Shown: positions 1-11,823, numbered from the stretch's first letter. The stretch: DNA of 64,000 nt from Lederbergia citrea (GCF_018343525.1 NZ_JAGYPH010000002.1:1-64000); one strand, 5' to 3'. Made by a program: numbers and translations. The notes: a model not told the origin generated them from the letters alone.

Positions 1-87
1 GAGCAAGCTCCCAAAGATCCGCTCGACTTGCATGTATTAGGCACGCCGCCAGCGTTCGTCCTGAGCCAGGATCAAACTCTCATAAAA
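1..87 (-). rRNA. 16S ribosomal RNA, 5' end (partial)
   Basis: The reverse complement reads as the start of bacterial 16S rRNA: the AGAGTTTGATCCTGGCTCAG primer-site motif, then ACGAACGCTGGCGGCGTGCC and TAATACATGCAAGTCGAGCG. The rest of the gene lies off the left edge. It follows gyrA and the HD-GYP gene in the same direction, as rrnO follows gyrA in Bacillus. Confidence 0.98.
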
Positions 88-193
88 GTAGTTTGTTAGC
101 TCATTTGCTGGTCTTACTAAATTACTTGTTGACGTTTCGTTTCGTTCAGTTTTCAAAGATCAAACTTGTTCGCTTTTTAACGGCGACTTTTAA

Positions 194-222
194 ATAATAC
201 CATACTCAACATTAGATGTCAA
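194..222 (-). promoter_or_regulatory. SigA promoter of the rRNA operon
   Basis: On the minus strand there is a perfect -35 (TTGACA, 217-222) and a -10 (TATTAT, 194-199) with a 17-nt spacer. The leader between it and the 16S 5' end carries TTTGAAAACTGAACGAAAC at about 140-160, which resembles the conserved antitermination-type leader of Bacillus rrn operons. Confidence 0.85.
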
Positions 223-323
223 TAGTTATTTCGTTTTTTTCTTTATGCTCGGAAGCACATCTATTAATATACCAACTCTCTTTATAGATTGCAAGAGTTA
301 TTTTAGAAAAATATTATTTTATT

Positions 324-1412
324 TTATGAACTAAAAATTACGTCACTAATATACGTATGTCTATTTTTTTCTAGATCAATGATTTCTTCAGTATTCTTAA
401 TTTTAATCAAGGGTCTCGTAAGCGCTTCTGACTTCACAAAGACGATTTCTCCTATCCGATCATCAGAAAGCTTTACCACAGTTCCAACCGATAGCGAAGT
501 AATAGCTGAGGCCAGTACCTTAATGTTTGACATATGAAACTGACCAAATAGATCTTCTTCCATAATCTGTAGTGTTCTAAACGGAGAAAGGGGATGTTGT
601 TTATAATGCCGTTCCGTTGTCATTGCGTGATAGATATCTGCAATTGCCACTATTTGTGAGTGCATATGAACTCGGTTGCCGCTAACGCCGATAGGATAGC
701 CTGTCCCATCTAATCGTTCATGATGCTGTAAAATAGCTAATTTGGTTTCAGGTTTTAATAGTGAATTATTTTTGATCATTTGATAGCTGTTTATAGGATG
801 TTTCTTTATTTCCTTCCATTCATAACCAGTAAGTGGATCTTCTTTGAATAGTGTCTTAGCTGACATTTTTGCCATTCCACAATCAGCAAGACAACCGGCT
901 AAAGCTACTTGTGTGTATTGACCTTTGTCATAGCCTAATCCTTTGGCAATATAGCCAGCGATTAAGCTTACGGAAATAGCATGATGAAAAGGATAGTCAT
1001 CCTTGTTCGAGTATAGATGAATGATTCGAATCCATTCTCTATCTTCTTCAGATTTCTCAAGTAGAGGAATGATTATTGACCTAATAATCGAAATATCAAC
1101 ATTGAGACCCGCTTGCCATGATTGATATTCCTTCTTATAAAGCTTCACTGCTTGTTGATAGTAGTCTAAAAAGGAGGATGGGGCTGATTCAGGCATAATT
1201 ATTCCTGAATCTTCATTTCCTGCTACTTTAAAGTGTTCACCATTCTCCAGCTTATTTCTTATTTCAACTTCCTTGACCAAAAAAGCTAGTAAAACTTCTA
1301 TATGTTCCTTTGTCAAAATAGTTTTTGCTGGAATGAGAGGATGGCTAGTCTTTCCCATCACATCTTTTTGTAAAACACAACCAGTCTGCAAGTCTTTGAC
1401 TTTTACCTTCAA
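324..1412 (-). CDS. HD-GYP-type domain protein with degenerate HD motif
   Basis: About 362 residues. The HD-GYP fold is recognisable in the second half by the HHERxDGTGYP signature and a following ADIYHAM segment, as in c-di-GMP phosphodiesterases. The metal-binding HD dyad reads Ala-Asp (ADCGMAKM; residues 181-182 counted from the upstream TTG at 1427), and the late DxxD-type aspartate is His. Catalysis may therefore be lost or altered. The frame opens at TTG 1427, but the TTG at 1412 has a GGGGGCGG ribosome-binding site at good distance and is preferred. The gene lies between gyrA and the rRNA operon on the same strand, behind a terminator. The true substrate is unknown. Confidence 0.8.
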   Translation of the reverse strand: MKVKVKDLQTGCVLQKDVMGKTSHPLIPAKTILTKEHIEVLLAFLVKEVEIRNKLENGEHFKVAGNEDSGIIMPESAPSSFLDYYQQAVKLYKKEYQSWQAGLNVDISIIRSIIIPLLEKSEEDREWIRIIHLYSNKDDYPFHHAISVSLIAGYIAKGLGYDKGQYTQVALAGCLADCGMAKMSAKTLFKEDPLTGYEWKEIKKHPINSYQMIKNNSLLKPETKLAILQHHERLDGTGYPIGVSGNRVHMHSQIVAIADIYHAMTTERHYKQHPLSPFRTLQIMEEDLFGQFHMSNIKVLASAITSLSVGTVVKLSDDRIGEIVFVKSEALTRPLIKIKNTEEIIDLEKNRHTYISDVIFSS

Positions 1413-1464
1413 TCTTGCCGCCCCCAAGAAGAAATCTAATTTTTCTATATATTATTTATTATAC

Positions 1465-1494
1465 CAAAAAAGACGCCAAAAATGGCGCCTTTTT
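1465..1494 (-). terminator. Rho-independent terminator after gyrA
   Basis: On the minus strand, stem GGCGCCA/TGGCGTC (one G-U pair) with a short T-rich loop is followed by TTTTTT. The opposite strand also has a T run after the stem, so it may work in both directions. It separates gyrA from the HD-GYP gene. Confidence 0.75.
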
Positions 1495-1510
1495 CGGAAT
1501 TCATCAATCT

Positions 1511-4036
1511 TTATTCAATTTCTTCGGTTGGAGCGGGACTGCTCTGTTCCATTTCTTGTATTTCTTCTATTTCTTCTTCTATTTCTTCTTCTATCTCTTC
1601 TTCTTTTTCAACTTTAGCCACAGTGGCAACAGATGCCTCATCGCCAAGTGTCATTAATTTTACCCCTTGTGTATTTCTACCGATCACTGAAATATCTTGT
1701 ACATCCATCCGGATTAATATTCCACCAGCCGTGATAAGCATGACATCTTCATCACCTTGTACAGTTTCAACGGCAACAACATTATCTCTTTCGCCATTTT
1801 TCTCGGTGATTTTACATGTAATGATTCCTTTACCTCCGCGTGTTTGAGTGCGATATTCAGCAGCCGGAGTTCTCTTACCTAATCCATTCTTTGTCACTAC
1901 AAGAACATCGTGATCCTCTTCAAGAATTTCCATCCCTACTGCTTCATCGTCATTGGATAAGGTAATGCCTTTCACCCCGGTTGCAGTCCTTCCCATCGAC
2001 CTGACATCCGTTTCAATAAAGCGAATAAGCAAGCCATTTTTCGTTCCAATGATAATATTTTTCTTGCCATCGGTCAGTTTTACCGATATTAATTCATCAT
2101 TTTCACGCAGTCCTATTGCAATCAAGCCATTATTTCTAATGTTGGCAAATCCTGAAAGAGGTGTTCGTTTGACAACCCCTTGCTTTGTAGCAAAAAACAG
2201 ATACCAGTTATCCAGAAATTCATCAACACAAATGATGGTATTGATCCATTCATCTTTCTCAATGCCAAGTAAATTTATGATCGGCAATCCTTTAGCGGTT
2301 CTGCTATACTCAGGAATTTCATAACCTTTGGCTCTGTACACTTTTCCTTTGTTAGTAAAGAATAAAATCGTGTCGTGCGTAGAGGTGGTTATTAAATGCT
2401 TAACAAAATCATCGTCATTTGTCCCCATACCTTGCACGCCGCGCCCTCCGCGTCTTTGACTGCGGTAAGTGGAAATCGGCAAACGTTTAATATAACCATT
2501 ATGTGTCAAGGTTACGATGATATTTTCTCTTGGTATTAAGTCCTCATCTTCAATTTGTTCGATGCCGCCAGCGACAATTTCAGTCCTGCGTCCATCGTCA
2601 AATCTTTCTTTTATTTCAAGCAATTCTTCCCTGATGATTTCAAGTATTTTCTCTTCATCAGCTAAAATGGCCTTTAATTCAGCAATCAATTTTACGAGAT
2701 CCTGATATTCTTCTTCAATTTTTTCCCGTTCTAAACCGGTCAAGCGCTGAAGTCGCATATCGAGAATGGCTTGTGCTTGCTTCTCGCTTAAATTGAACTG
2801 CTCGATCAATCCATTTCTTGCGATTTCGGTTGTATTCGAACCTCTAATCAAGCTGATGATCGCGTCGATATGATCAAGCGCTATTCTCAGGCCTTCCAAA
2901 ATATGAGCTCTTGCTTCCGCTTTCCTTAGCTCAAATTCTGTCCGTCGTCTAATGATTACTTTTTGATGTTCCAGATAATAATAAAGACATTGCTTTAAAT
3001 TCAATACTTTTGGTTGTCCATCTACAAGTGCAAGCATGTTGATACCAAAGCTTGTTTGCAGAGCTGTCATCTTGTACAAATTATTTAAAATCACATTGGC
3101 ATTCGCATCTCTTCGAACTTCCATAACAATTCTCATGCCTGTTCGATCGGATTCGTCTCGTAGATCGGTGATTCCTTCAAGCTTCTTGTCGCGAACAAGC
3201 TCCGCGATTCGTTCGATTAATTTTGCCTTATTTACCTGGAATGGAAGTTCATGTACAAGAATGGTTTCTCTTCCATTTGCCTTTGTTTCAACTTCCACAC
3301 GCGCCCTTAAAATAATCGAGCCGCGACCAGTTTCATAAGCTCTTCTAATTCCGCTTCTTCCGACAATTAAACCTGCCGTTGGAAAATCAGGGCCTTGTAT
3401 ATGCTCCATCAATTCCTGAATCGTAATATCCGGGTCCTTGCTCAGTGTCAATAACGCATCAATCACTTCTCCAAGCTGATGGGGAGGGATATTTGTAGCC
3501 ATCCCAACAGCAATACCGGAAGAACCGTTGACAAGAAGGTTTGGGAACCGGGCTGGCAAGACTTCCGGTTCTCTTTCGGAGCCGTCATAGTTATCTTTAT
3601 AATCGATTGTATCTTTATTTAAATCCCGAACTAATTCCATCGAGATCTTTGACATTCTCGCTTCCGTGTAACGCATCGCAGCTGCTGAATCCCCGTCCAC
3701 GGATCCAAAGTTTCCATGTCCATCGACTAGCATATTTCGGTAACTAAAATCTTGCGCCATCCGCACCATGGTCTCATATACTGCAGAGTCACCATGTGGG
3801 TGATATTTCCCGATAACTTCTCCGACAATCCGGGCTGATTTTTTATAAGCCTTATCGGCTGTCATACCAAGATCGTTCATCGCATATAAAATACGGCGAT
3901 GGACCGGCTTCAATCCGTCCCTGACATCAGGCAAAGCACGTGCCACAATAACACTCATCGCGTAATCTAGGAACGAGGAACGCATCTCATGGCTTAAATT
4001 GATTTCTTTTACATTTGAATTAGGTAAATCTGCCAT
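1511..4036 (-). CDS. gyrA: DNA gyrase subunit A
   Basis: GyrA (841 aa) cuts and rejoins DNA in the A2B2 gyrase that introduces negative supercoils. The active-site Tyr is Y123 in [10 protein letters not shown]. The quinolone-determining region reads HGDSAVYE (81-88) with wild-type Ser84 and Glu88. The GyrA box QRRGGRG is at 527-533, at the start of the C-terminal beta-pinwheel that wraps DNA. ATG at 4036 is preceded by GGGAGGT. The protein ends in an unusually acidic tail made of repeated EEEI units (about residues 810-826), encoded by a near-perfect 12-bp microsatellite; acidic GyrA tails are known to tune supercoiling in other species. It lies downstream of gyrB on the same strand, with a dispersed repeat between them. 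Confidence 0.98.
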   Translation of the reverse strand: MADLPNSNVKEINLSHEMRSSFLDYAMSVIVARALPDVRDGLKPVHRRILYAMNDLGMTADKAYKKSARIVGEVIGKYHPHGDSAVYETMVRMAQDFSYRNMLVDGHGNFGSVDGDSAAAMRYTEARMSKISMELVRDLNKDTIDYKDNYDGSEREPEVLPARFPNLLVNGSSGIAVGMATNIPPHQLGEVIDALLTLSKDPDITIQELMEHIQGPDFPTAGLIVGRSGIRRAYETGRGSIILRARVEVETKANGRETILVHELPFQVNKAKLIERIAELVRDKKLEGITDLRDESDRTGMRIVMEVRRDANANVILNNLYKMTALQTSFGINMLALVDGQPKVLNLKQCLYYYLEHQKVIIRRRTEFELRKAEARAHILEGLRIALDHIDAIISLIRGSNTTEIARNGLIEQFNLSEKQAQAILDMRLQRLTGLEREKIEEEYQDLVKLIAELKAILADEEKILEIIREELLEIKERFDDGRRTEIVAGGIEQIEDEDLIPRENIIVTLTHNGYIKRLPISTYRSQRRGGRGVQGMGTNDDDFVKHLITTSTHDTILFFTNKGKVYRAKGYEIPEYSRTAKGLPIINLLGIEKDEWINTIICVDEFLDNWYLFFATKQGVVKRTPLSGFANIRNNGLIAIGLRENDELISVKLTDGKKNIIIGTKNGLLIRFIETDVRSMGRTATGVKGITLSNDDEAVGMEILEEDHDVLVVTKNGLGKRTPAAEYRTQTRGGKGIITCKITEKNGERDNVVAVETVQGDEDVMLITAGGILIRMDVQDISVIGRNTQGVKLMTLGDEASVATVAKVEKEEEIEEEIEEEIEEIQEMEQSSPAPTEEIE

Positions 4037-4059
4037 ACCAACTAGGGACCTCCCTTATT

Positions 4060-4212
4060 AGAAAAGCATAAGCGCCTTGTTTAGCCTCGACAAGCAAATG
4101 TTCTGATTAAAAAAAGTCCGGTTTTGACTTTTATTGAATCAGGTTATTTGACCTCAGGGGCTAGGCGCTGAAGCTAGACATGATTGAAAAGCGCCTGCTC
4201 GCATGCTTTTCT
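4060..4212. repeat. Dispersed folded repeat between gyrB and gyrA
   Basis: The element has perfect 10-bp terminal inverted repeats (AGAAAAGCAT/ATGCTTTTCT). It contains nested inverted segments (AGCGCC/GGCGCT, TAGCC/GGCTA, CTGATT/AATCAG, AAAAGTC/GACTTTT). A diverged relative sits beside oriC at 11,265. Non-coding. It resembles the bcr/REP-like intergenic repeats of Bacillaceae; family membership is inferred. Confidence 0.7.
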
Positions 4213-4228
4213 TCTTTCAGTCAAACAA

Positions 4229-6199
<1,971 letters not shown>

Positions 6200-6251
6200 C
6201 TAAGAACGCCCGCTCTGGCAACGGCAGTTCTAGTTGAATCAGACTTTATAC

Positions 6252-6506
6252 TTATATAATCAGCTCATGGCCTATTGAATTCATTAAACGTTTTTTTAAT
6301 GTTCCTGGGGCTATCGGAGAAAGATAAATATGAGGCTCTGTGATGATCAGCGATTTAAAGGCACCATTGGCCAGATTTATAACGAGATCGTTTTTTTTAT
6401 CTAAAAAAGTTTGAATCTCTTGCGAATCCTTTGCAGTCTCTTTTTCAAGGATGGCAATAATTTCGCTTGAACGAATCATCACATCTTCACCTGCATGCAC
6501 GTACAT
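6252..6506 (-). CDS. remB: Extracellular matrix regulator RemB (DUF370)
   Basis: 84-residue RemA/RemB-family protein (formerly YaaB), starting MYVHAGEDVMI. The family comprises small DNA-binding regulators; RemA activates biofilm matrix operons in B. subtilis, and RemB is its paralogue encoded between recF and gyrB, exactly as here. ATG at 6506 is preceded by GAGGTGAAAGC. The gene begins 9 bp after the recF stop, so translational coupling is likely. Confidence 0.93.
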   Translation of the reverse strand: MYVHAGEDVMIRSSEIIAILEKETAKDSQEIQTFLDKKNDLVINLANGAFKSLIITEPHIYLSPIAPGTLKKRLMNSIGHELII

Positions 6507-6515
6507 GCTTTCACC

Positions 6516-7634
6516 TCATTTCACTCTTCCCATCACTCCATTACGAACAGTAAATGTTGTCGCTTCTCTCAATGTCTGGTGATCTATTCCATCAACGGTT
6601 GTTGTCGTCACAAACGTCTGAACTTTCCCTTTAATCGTATTTAATAAATGGGATTGCCGGTAATCATCAAGTTCAGATAGAACGTCATCGAGAAGCAAAA
6701 TGGGATATTCGCCGATTTCCGAATGGATTAACTCTATTTCAGCAAGCTTAACCGATAATGCAGTTGTCCGCTGTTGTCCTTGCGAGCCAAATGTTTGTAC
6801 GTCCCGTCCATTCACAAAAAATACAATCTCATCTCGGTGAGGTCCGAGTAACGTGACACCGCGGTCAATTTCCCTTTGGCGAAGCTGATGAAGCTTATCT
6901 TCAAACACTCCTACCATCTTTAACCAATCTGTACTTTCCGATACCTCAATCGATGGCTTATAGTGGATTTCCAACGTTTCAAGCCCACGGGAAATACCCG
7001 AATGAATTGGTTTTGCCCAATCTTCTAGCATTCGGATAAATTCAAAACGCTTTTTGATTACTTTGATTGCCACATCAATATATTGCTCGGTCAACACTTG
7101 AAGAAAGGTATGATCGGTCTGTTTTTTTATTTGCAGCTGTTTCAAATAATGATTTCGTTGCTGTAACACTTTTTGAAACTGACTCATATCATGCAAATAG
7201 ACTGGAGAAACTTGCCCAATTTCCATATCAATAAAACGACGCCTTATTTGAGGGCTCCCTTTTACTAGATGGAGATCTTCAGGCGCAAACATGACGACAT
7301 TCATATTTCCTACATACCGGCTTAGTTTTTGTTGTTCGATATGGTTAAATTTAGCCTTTTTACCTTTTTTTGAGATCAATAGCTCCAATGGGACAGATCC
7401 CCGTGCTTTTTGAAGCCTTCCCTTTATTTTAGCATATTCTGAATCCCAGCGTATTAAATCTTTATCATTGGAGGTCCGATGTGACTTTGCCATCCCTAAT
7501 ACATAAATAGATTCCATCACATTTGTTTTCCCTTGGGCATTCTCTCCCAAGATGACATTTACATTATTTTCAAAGGAGATCGCAAGCTCCTCATAATTCC
7601 GATAATTCACAAGCTCCAATTCTTCAATGTACAT
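6516..7634 (-). CDS. recF: DNA replication and repair protein RecF
   Basis: RecF (372 aa) is an SMC-like ATPase that helps load RecA at gaps. Walker A is GENAQGKT (30-37); the ABC-type signature and Walker B region appear as the FGSQGQQR segment and [12 protein letters not shown] near residue 320. Length matches the family (about 370 aa). It follows yaaA by 15 bp and precedes remB by 9 bp, consistent with one operon from dnaA or dnaN. Confidence 0.97.
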   Translation of the reverse strand: MYIEELELVNYRNYEELAISFENNVNVILGENAQGKTNVMESIYVLGMAKSHRTSNDKDLIRWDSEYAKIKGRLQKARGSVPLELLISKKGKKAKFNHIEQQKLSRYVGNMNVVMFAPEDLHLVKGSPQIRRRFIDMEIGQVSPVYLHDMSQFQKVLQQRNHYLKQLQIKKQTDHTFLQVLTEQYIDVAIKVIKKRFEFIRMLEDWAKPIHSGISRGLETLEIHYKPSIEVSESTDWLKMVGVFEDKLHQLRQREIDRGVTLLGPHRDEIVFFVNGRDVQTFGSQGQQRTTALSVKLAEIELIHSEIGEYPILLLDDVLSELDDYRQSHLLNTIKGKVQTFVTTTTVDGIDHQTLREATTFTVRNGVMGRVK

Positions 7635-7649
7635 GAAGTCAACATCCTT

Positions 7650-7892
7650 TTAACGGGCAATAACGAACGAGCCGATTCCTGGTATTTTAATTTTATCATT
7701 AATGGCAAGCTTTCGGCCTCTTCTTTGGTCTTGTTCTCCGTTTATAAAAACATCGTGTTCACTTAAAAACCATTTAGCCATTCCTCCAGATTGGATGACA
7801 TCCGCAAGCTTTAGAAATTGGCCAAGCGTTATCGTATCAGTTTCGATCCTGATTTCAGTATCCACGTTCTCACTCTTTTCATGTTTAGTCAT
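7650..7892 (-). CDS. yaaA: S4-domain protein YaaA (RlbA family)
   Basis: 80-residue protein made almost only of an S4 RNA-binding fold (LGQFLKLADVIQSGGMAKWF, then VFINGE and RRGRKL). This family is the small S4 protein encoded between dnaN and recF in Bacillota and linked in B. subtilis to large ribosomal subunit biogenesis. ATG at 7892. A repeat-filled 302-bp gap separates it from dnaN. Confidence 0.93.
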   Translation of the reverse strand: MTKHEKSENVDTEIRIETDTITLGQFLKLADVIQSGGMAKWFLSEHDVFINGEQDQRRGRKLAINDKIKIPGIGSFVIAR

Positions 7893-7946
7893 TTACTTTA
7901 TTTTACTAAAGATTGCTCCTCATTACAAAAAAATACGGAAACTATA

Positions 7947-8040
7947 AGAAAAGCGTAAACGCCTTTGTCAGTCCTTCGAGGTCAAAAGAAAAATCCCACC
8001 GCATTGGGCAGGATTTCTCACAGGGTGCTTACGCTTTTCT
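7947..8040. repeat. Dispersed repeat with AGAAAAGCG ends (yaaA-dnaN gap, copy 1)
   Basis: The terminal inverted repeats AGAAAAGCGTAAAC and TGCTTACGCTTTTCT bracket about 94 bp of non-coding DNA. Same end signature as the elements at 4,060, 8,041 and 17,978. Confidence 0.65.
7982..8016 (-). terminator. Possible terminator after dnaN
   Basis: On the minus strand, stem AAATCC/GGATTT is followed by TTTCTTTT. It lies inside the dispersed repeat, about 180 bp after dnaN, so it could limit read-through from dnaN into yaaA-recF. Confidence 0.35.
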
Positions 8041-8191
8041 TTTTCTAGCTTCAGCGCCCAGCGACTAGCAAACTTCAGGATTCTTCCTACGATAAGTCAA
8101 CATCAATTCGCCTGCGGCTCATTGTGTTTCCTTTATCTCGTCAGAATCCCTAAAAGTTCGTACGTCGCTAAACGGGCGCTTACGCTTTTCT
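8041..8191. repeat. Dispersed repeat, copy shared with 47.3 kb
   Basis: Begins TCTAGCTTCAGCGCCCAGCG and ends GGGCGCTTACGCTTTTCT. Long stretches (CTTCAGGATTCTTCCTACGA, GTGTTTCCTTTATCTCG, GTACGTCGCTAAACGGGCGC) recur at 47,317-47,522 between the M23 peptidase gene and walR. Non-coding. Confidence 0.75.
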
Positions 8192-8194
8192 GTA

Positions 8195-9331
8195 TTAAAA
8201 AGTTCTTACTGGAAGTATTAGCTGCAAGATGGAATCATCATTAACCGAACGAATGATAAATGGTCTCATTGCACCGGTAAAACTAATAATAATTTCGGTT
8301 CCTTCTAGTGCCTTTAATGCATCCATCATGTATTTTGCACTAAAAGATATTTTTAACTCTTCTCCCTCAATCGATTGACTTTGAATATGTTCGACAACAT
8401 TTCCAATTTCAGGGGTCGTTGAGGATATTTCAATTAATTTTCCTTCTAGCGTTGCCAGTTTAACAACATTATTTCTTTCTCCGCGAGCTAATAGCGAAGC
8501 GCGGTCAATGGCGTCAAGAAAATCTTTCGCATGAAGTACTAGTTCTGTTTTGCTGTCTGTCGGAATAAGTCTGGAAGTATCCGGATAATTTCCTTCCAAC
8601 CTTCTGGAGAAAAATAAAAGATTCTTTGATTTAAACAAAATCTGGTTATCGGTAATTACAATTTCCACAGGATTACTTGAATCGTCCAAGATCTTACTTA
8701 ACTCAATTAAACTTTTTCCTGGGATAACGGCATTACACACTTCCGCTTGCTCAAAATTAATTGGAGCAGATCGCATTGCAAGTCTATGACTATCTGTCGC
8801 TATACATGTAAGTACTCCCTCTTCAATCTGCCAGTTTACACCTGTCAAGATGGGGCGTGTTTCTGAGGTGGACACTGCAAATACAGTTTGTCTGATTAGA
8901 GTCTTTAGCAAATCCGTCGGGATAGAAAAGACATTTTCCTCAGAGATTTGTGGAAGATGCGGATATTCATCAGGATCTAAACCATTTAGATTAAATTCAG
9001 CTTTTCCAGATTTAATGATTGTTTGATGTTGGCCCAAGACTTCAATTTCAACAGAATCCATCGGAAGTTTACGAACAATTTCTCCAAAGAATCGAGCATT
9101 CAATACGACTCCGCCGGTTTGTTTTATTTCAACTAATTCATCTCCATCTTCCTCAGTTGGGATAAATGACTCAATTGAAATATCCGAATCACTGCCTGTA
9201 AATGTTAGCCCTTCTTCAGATGCGATAATTTTGATACCCGTTAATATCGGAATGGTTGTTCTTGAAGATACAGCCTTCATCACATCTTGAACACTATCAA
9301 TCAAGCGATTGCGCTGAATGATGAACTTCAT
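8195..9331 (-). CDS. dnaN: DNA polymerase III beta subunit (sliding clamp)
   Basis: DnaN (378 aa) is the ring-shaped clamp that tethers DNA polymerase III and other replication and repair proteins. The start MKFIIQRNRL and end LILPVRTF are typical, and the three similar clamp domains fill the whole length. ATG at 9331. It follows dnaA by 193 bp, a gap that holds the second half of oriC. The right-hand end of the following repeat lies only 3 bp from its stop codon. Confidence 0.98.
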   Translation of the reverse strand: MKFIIQRNRLIDSVQDVMKAVSSRTTIPILTGIKIIASEEGLTFTGSDSDISIESFIPTEEDGDELVEIKQTGGVVLNARFFGEIVRKLPMDSVEIEVLGQHQTIIKSGKAEFNLNGLDPDEYPHLPQISEENVFSIPTDLLKTLIRQTVFAVSTSETRPILTGVNWQIEEGVLTCIATDSHRLAMRSAPINFEQAEVCNAVIPGKSLIELSKILDDSSNPVEIVITDNQILFKSKNLLFFSRRLEGNYPDTSRLIPTDSKTELVLHAKDFLDAIDRASLLARGERNNVVKLATLEGKLIEISSTTPEIGNVVEHIQSQSIEGEELKISFSAKYMMDALKALEGTEIIISFTGAMRPFIIRSVNDDSILQLILPVRTF

Positions 9332-9370
9332 GCTTATTTTCCCCCGTAACTTTTAAATTTGGCTACAAAC

Positions 9371-9515
9371 CAGTATATATTATTATTTTTAAAATAAAAA
9401 ACAGTAGTAATAGTAGTAGGGCCTGTGAATATGTGGATAACTCTGTGTATGGATTGGAAACACAAACTATCCACATGTGGACATCCTGTGCACGGGACTG
9501 TCACAGTTATTCACA
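9371..9515. other. oriC, dnaA-dnaN part: DnaA boxes, DnaA-trios and AT-rich unwinding element
   Basis: Consensus DnaA boxes lie at 9432-9440 (TGTGGATAA) and 9507-9515 (TTATTCACA), with one-mismatch boxes at 9424 and 9467. Reading leftward from the boxes (3' to 5' on the plus strand) comes a G/C spot, then five perfect 3'-(G/A)AT-5' DnaA-trios (9405-9419), then an almost pure A/T stretch (about 9371-9401). This is the order of the basal unwinding system known from B. subtilis. The strand is opened here for helicase loading. Confidence 0.88.
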
Positions 9516-9524
9516 GAATCCCCA

Positions 9525-10868
9525 TTATTGAATTTTTAGAGAATCACGAATTTCTTCTACTTTACTTTGAAACTCTGGATCAGTTTGTAAAAGCTTTGAA
9601 ATTTTTTCGTGGGCATGGATCACCGTCGTATGGTCGCGGCCCCCAAATTCTTCCCCGATTTTTGGCAATGAAAAATCAGTCAGTTCGCGTGATAAAAACA
9701 TCGCGATTTGCCTCGGAAAAGCAACTGACTTTGTTCTTTTTTTAGCTTTAAAATCTTCCAATTTCACGTTATACTCCGCACCAACAGTCTTTTGAATATC
9801 CAAGATCGTTACCACTTTTGGTTTGGAGCTTGGAATGATGTCTTTTAATGCCTCGGCAGCCAAATCTGCATTGATATCTTTATTAATAAGAGATGAATAA
9901 GCGACAACTCGGATGAGGGCGCCTTCTAGTTCTCTAATATTGGAATCAATTTGATTGGCTATGTACAGCATGACTTCATTAGGAATATCAAGTCCATCTG
10001 CTTTCGCCTTTTTACGCAAAATGGCAATCCGCGTTTCTAAGTCTGGAGGCGTGATGTCAGTAATTAATCCCCATTCAAACCTTGATCTTAATCTGTCTTC
10101 AAGAGTGGGAATTTCTTTTGGAGGACGGTCGCTCGAGATAATAATTTGCTTACTTTCTTCGTGCAACGTATTAAATGTATGGAAAAATTCTTCCTGTGTT
10201 TGTTCTTTACCTGCTAGAAATTGAATATCATCGATAAGAAGAACGTCCACATTGCGGTATTTATTTCTAAAATCAACGGCTTTATTATCACGAATGGAGT
10301 TAATAAATTCATTTGTGAATTTTTCCGATGATAAATAGACAACTTTTGCAGAGGGATTATGCTCCAATACATAATGTCCAATGGCATGCATTAAGTGGGT
10401 TTTACCCATCCCAACTCCTCCATAAATAAATAGAGGATTGTATGCATTTGCCGGTGCTTCTGCTACTGCAAGCGATGCTGCGTGAGCAAAGCGGTTTCCA
10501 GATCCAATGACAAATGTATCAAAGGTATACTTTGGATTAAGCATATTTTGGTATAAATCGACATGTTCTTCTTTTGCTTTTTTCTTAACAGCCGGGATTG
10601 CCTTGCTTTCTTCGCCTTGTTCCGGCGGAATAATAAATTTCACATCTAGTTCTTCGCCGATTATTTCATATAAAAGTCCCGAAATTAATTGGGAATAACG
10701 GCCTTCGAGCCAATCCCTTGCAAACTCATTAGGAGCAGTGACAATCATCGTGTCTCCCTTAAGGACATGTGCTTTCGTGAATTTCAGCCACGTATCAAAA
10801 CTTGGCTTACTGACCTTTTTTTCAATGTTTATCAGGACCTGGTCCCAAAGATCAGCTATATTTTCCAA
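9525..10868 (-). CDS. dnaA: Chromosomal replication initiator DnaA
   Basis: AAA+ initiator that binds DnaA boxes and opens oriC. Domains in order (numbered from ATG 10874): N-terminal DnaB-interaction domain (1-85), linker (85-110), AAA+ with Walker A GGVGMGKT (152-159) and Walker [11 protein letters not shown] (211-220), and a C-terminal helix-turn-helix with the DnaA signature [15 protein letters not shown] (411-425). The ATG at 10874 touches its own GGGAGG ribosome-binding site, whereas the TTG at 10868 has 7-nt spacing and gives MENIADLW, like B. subtilis MENILDLW. TTG is therefore preferred (447 aa). Self-regulation through the upstream boxes is expected. Confidence 0.97.
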   Translation of the reverse strand: MENIADLWDQVLINIEKKVSKPSFDTWLKFTKAHVLKGDTMIVTAPNEFARDWLEGRYSQLISGLLYEIIGEELDVKFIIPPEQGEESKAIPAVKKKAKEEHVDLYQNMLNPKYTFDTFVIGSGNRFAHAASLAVAEAPANAYNPLFIYGGVGMGKTHLMHAIGHYVLEHNPSAKVVYLSSEKFTNEFINSIRDNKAVDFRNKYRNVDVLLIDDIQFLAGKEQTQEEFFHTFNTLHEESKQIIISSDRPPKEIPTLEDRLRSRFEWGLITDITPPDLETRIAILRKKAKADGLDIPNEVMLYIANQIDSNIRELEGALIRVVAYSSLINKDINADLAAEALKDIIPSSKPKVVTILDIQKTVGAEYNVKLEDFKAKKRTKSVAFPRQIAMFLSRELTDFSLPKIGEEFGGRDHTTVIHAHEKISKLLQTDPEFQSKVEEIRDSLKIQ

Positions 10869-10945
10869 ACTCATACCTCCCTTGCTGTTATATAACTGTT
10901 TCCTCTCTTAAAGGATGAAAACTAATAAATATGCACATCTATGAA

Positions 10946-11260
10946 TGTGGAAAACTATATAATAAGGTAAGAAAACGGAATTCGACACAATCCACTGTAT
11001 GTGGACAAGTTTATCCAGAAGTATTGGATATCTTATCCACAAGATATCCACAAACTGTGGATAAGGGAATTATCCACAAAAAGTATCCAGAGTGAAAACA
11101 ACATAATCATACCAAATAAAACTAAGCTTAGCAATGCGTATTGAAAATTATCCACAAGACATTTATCCTGGGGAAAAAGATTGTCCACAGGCACTTAATT
11201 TGTGCAAAACCTGTCGATAGGTGCTGTGGATAATAAAAACCCTGTCGAAAACTATCCACA
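10946..11260. other. oriC, DnaA-box cluster upstream of dnaA
   Basis: Exact TTATCCACA boxes (either strand) lie at 11033-11041, 11056-11064, 11070-11078, 11148-11156 and 11225-11233. Near matches lie at 10946, 11000, 11011, 11044, 11181 and 11252. The four central ones (11033-11078) are packed in 46 bp. This matches the incAB-type part of the bipartite Bacillus origin and also overlaps the dnaA promoter region. Confidence 0.93.
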
Positions 11261-11264
11261 ACAT

Positions 11265-11415
11265 AGAAAAGCGGAGGACGCCGTTCAGCTCCGACAAGTA
11301 AATGTTCTGAGCCGAGAAAAGTCCGATCTTAATTTTTATTGGCTCAGGTTGTTTGACCTCGAGGGGCTGGACAAATAAAAAAGCAGAGGACGCCGATCAG
11401 CCCCGAGAGGTAAAT
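11265..11415. repeat. Dispersed folded repeat next to oriC, with a partial second copy
   Basis: The first unit (11265-11372) is a relative of 4,060-4,180: both carry the blocks GACAAG.AAATGTTCTGA and TTTGACCTC. The stem CTGATT/AATCAG of the gyr copy is CTGAGCC/GGCTCAG here, so paired changes preserve the fold. A shorter second piece (AAGCAGAGGACGCCGATCAG) follows at about 11,380. Confidence 0.65.
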
Positions 11416-11471
11416 GAGGTAATAAAGTATTCGACAAAAAGCGGGGAGTGACAGGCACCTCCCGAAAAGGG

Positions 11472-11500
11472 TTGACAAGGTTTGGCTGTCTCTTTATAAT
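11472..11500 (+). promoter_or_regulatory. SigA promoter of rpmH-rnpA
   Basis: Perfect consensus TTGACA (11472-11477) and TATAAT (11495-11500) separated by 17 nt, 55 bp before the rpmH start. Confidence 0.92.
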
Positions 11501-11554
11501 TATTGAGTATGTCTGTGATTGAAATTTTGTTTTACCCTCGAGGAGGTGTCATAC

Positions 11555-11689
11555 ATGAAAAGAACGTTTCAACCAAATAAACGTAAACGAAGCAAAGTAC
11601 ACGGTTTCCGTGAGCGGATGAGCACAAAAAATGGCCGTAAAATTTTAGCAGCACGCCGCCGCAAAGGAAGAAAAGTGTTATCAGCGTAG
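11555..11689 (+). CDS. rpmH: 50S ribosomal protein L34
   Basis: 44-residue, strongly basic protein: [40 protein letters not shown]. This is the universal L34 sequence of the large subunit. ATG 11555 follows GAGGAGGTG. It has a perfect consensus promoter and a terminator-like hairpin right after the stop; rnpA lies downstream as in nearly all bacteria. Confidence 0.98.
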   Translation: MKRTFQPNKRKRSKVHGFRERMSTKNGRKILAARRRKGRKVLSA

Positions 11690-11719
11690 ACCACTGAAAC
11701 GTCTCAGTGGTCTTTTTTT
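11689..11719 (+). terminator. Rho-independent terminator/attenuator after rpmH
   Basis: Perfect stem GACCACTGA/TCAGTGGTC with a 6-nt loop, then seven T. It probably keeps rnpA expression far below rpmH expression. Confidence 0.85.
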
Positions 11720-11823
11720 CTAGTAAATCGACTAAGAAAAGCGTTAATGCTGTGCTGGATATGCTAAATTAGACAAAATGCCGCAAAAAAGAATGAAAAA
11801 GAATCCATAATGCAGGTGACAGT

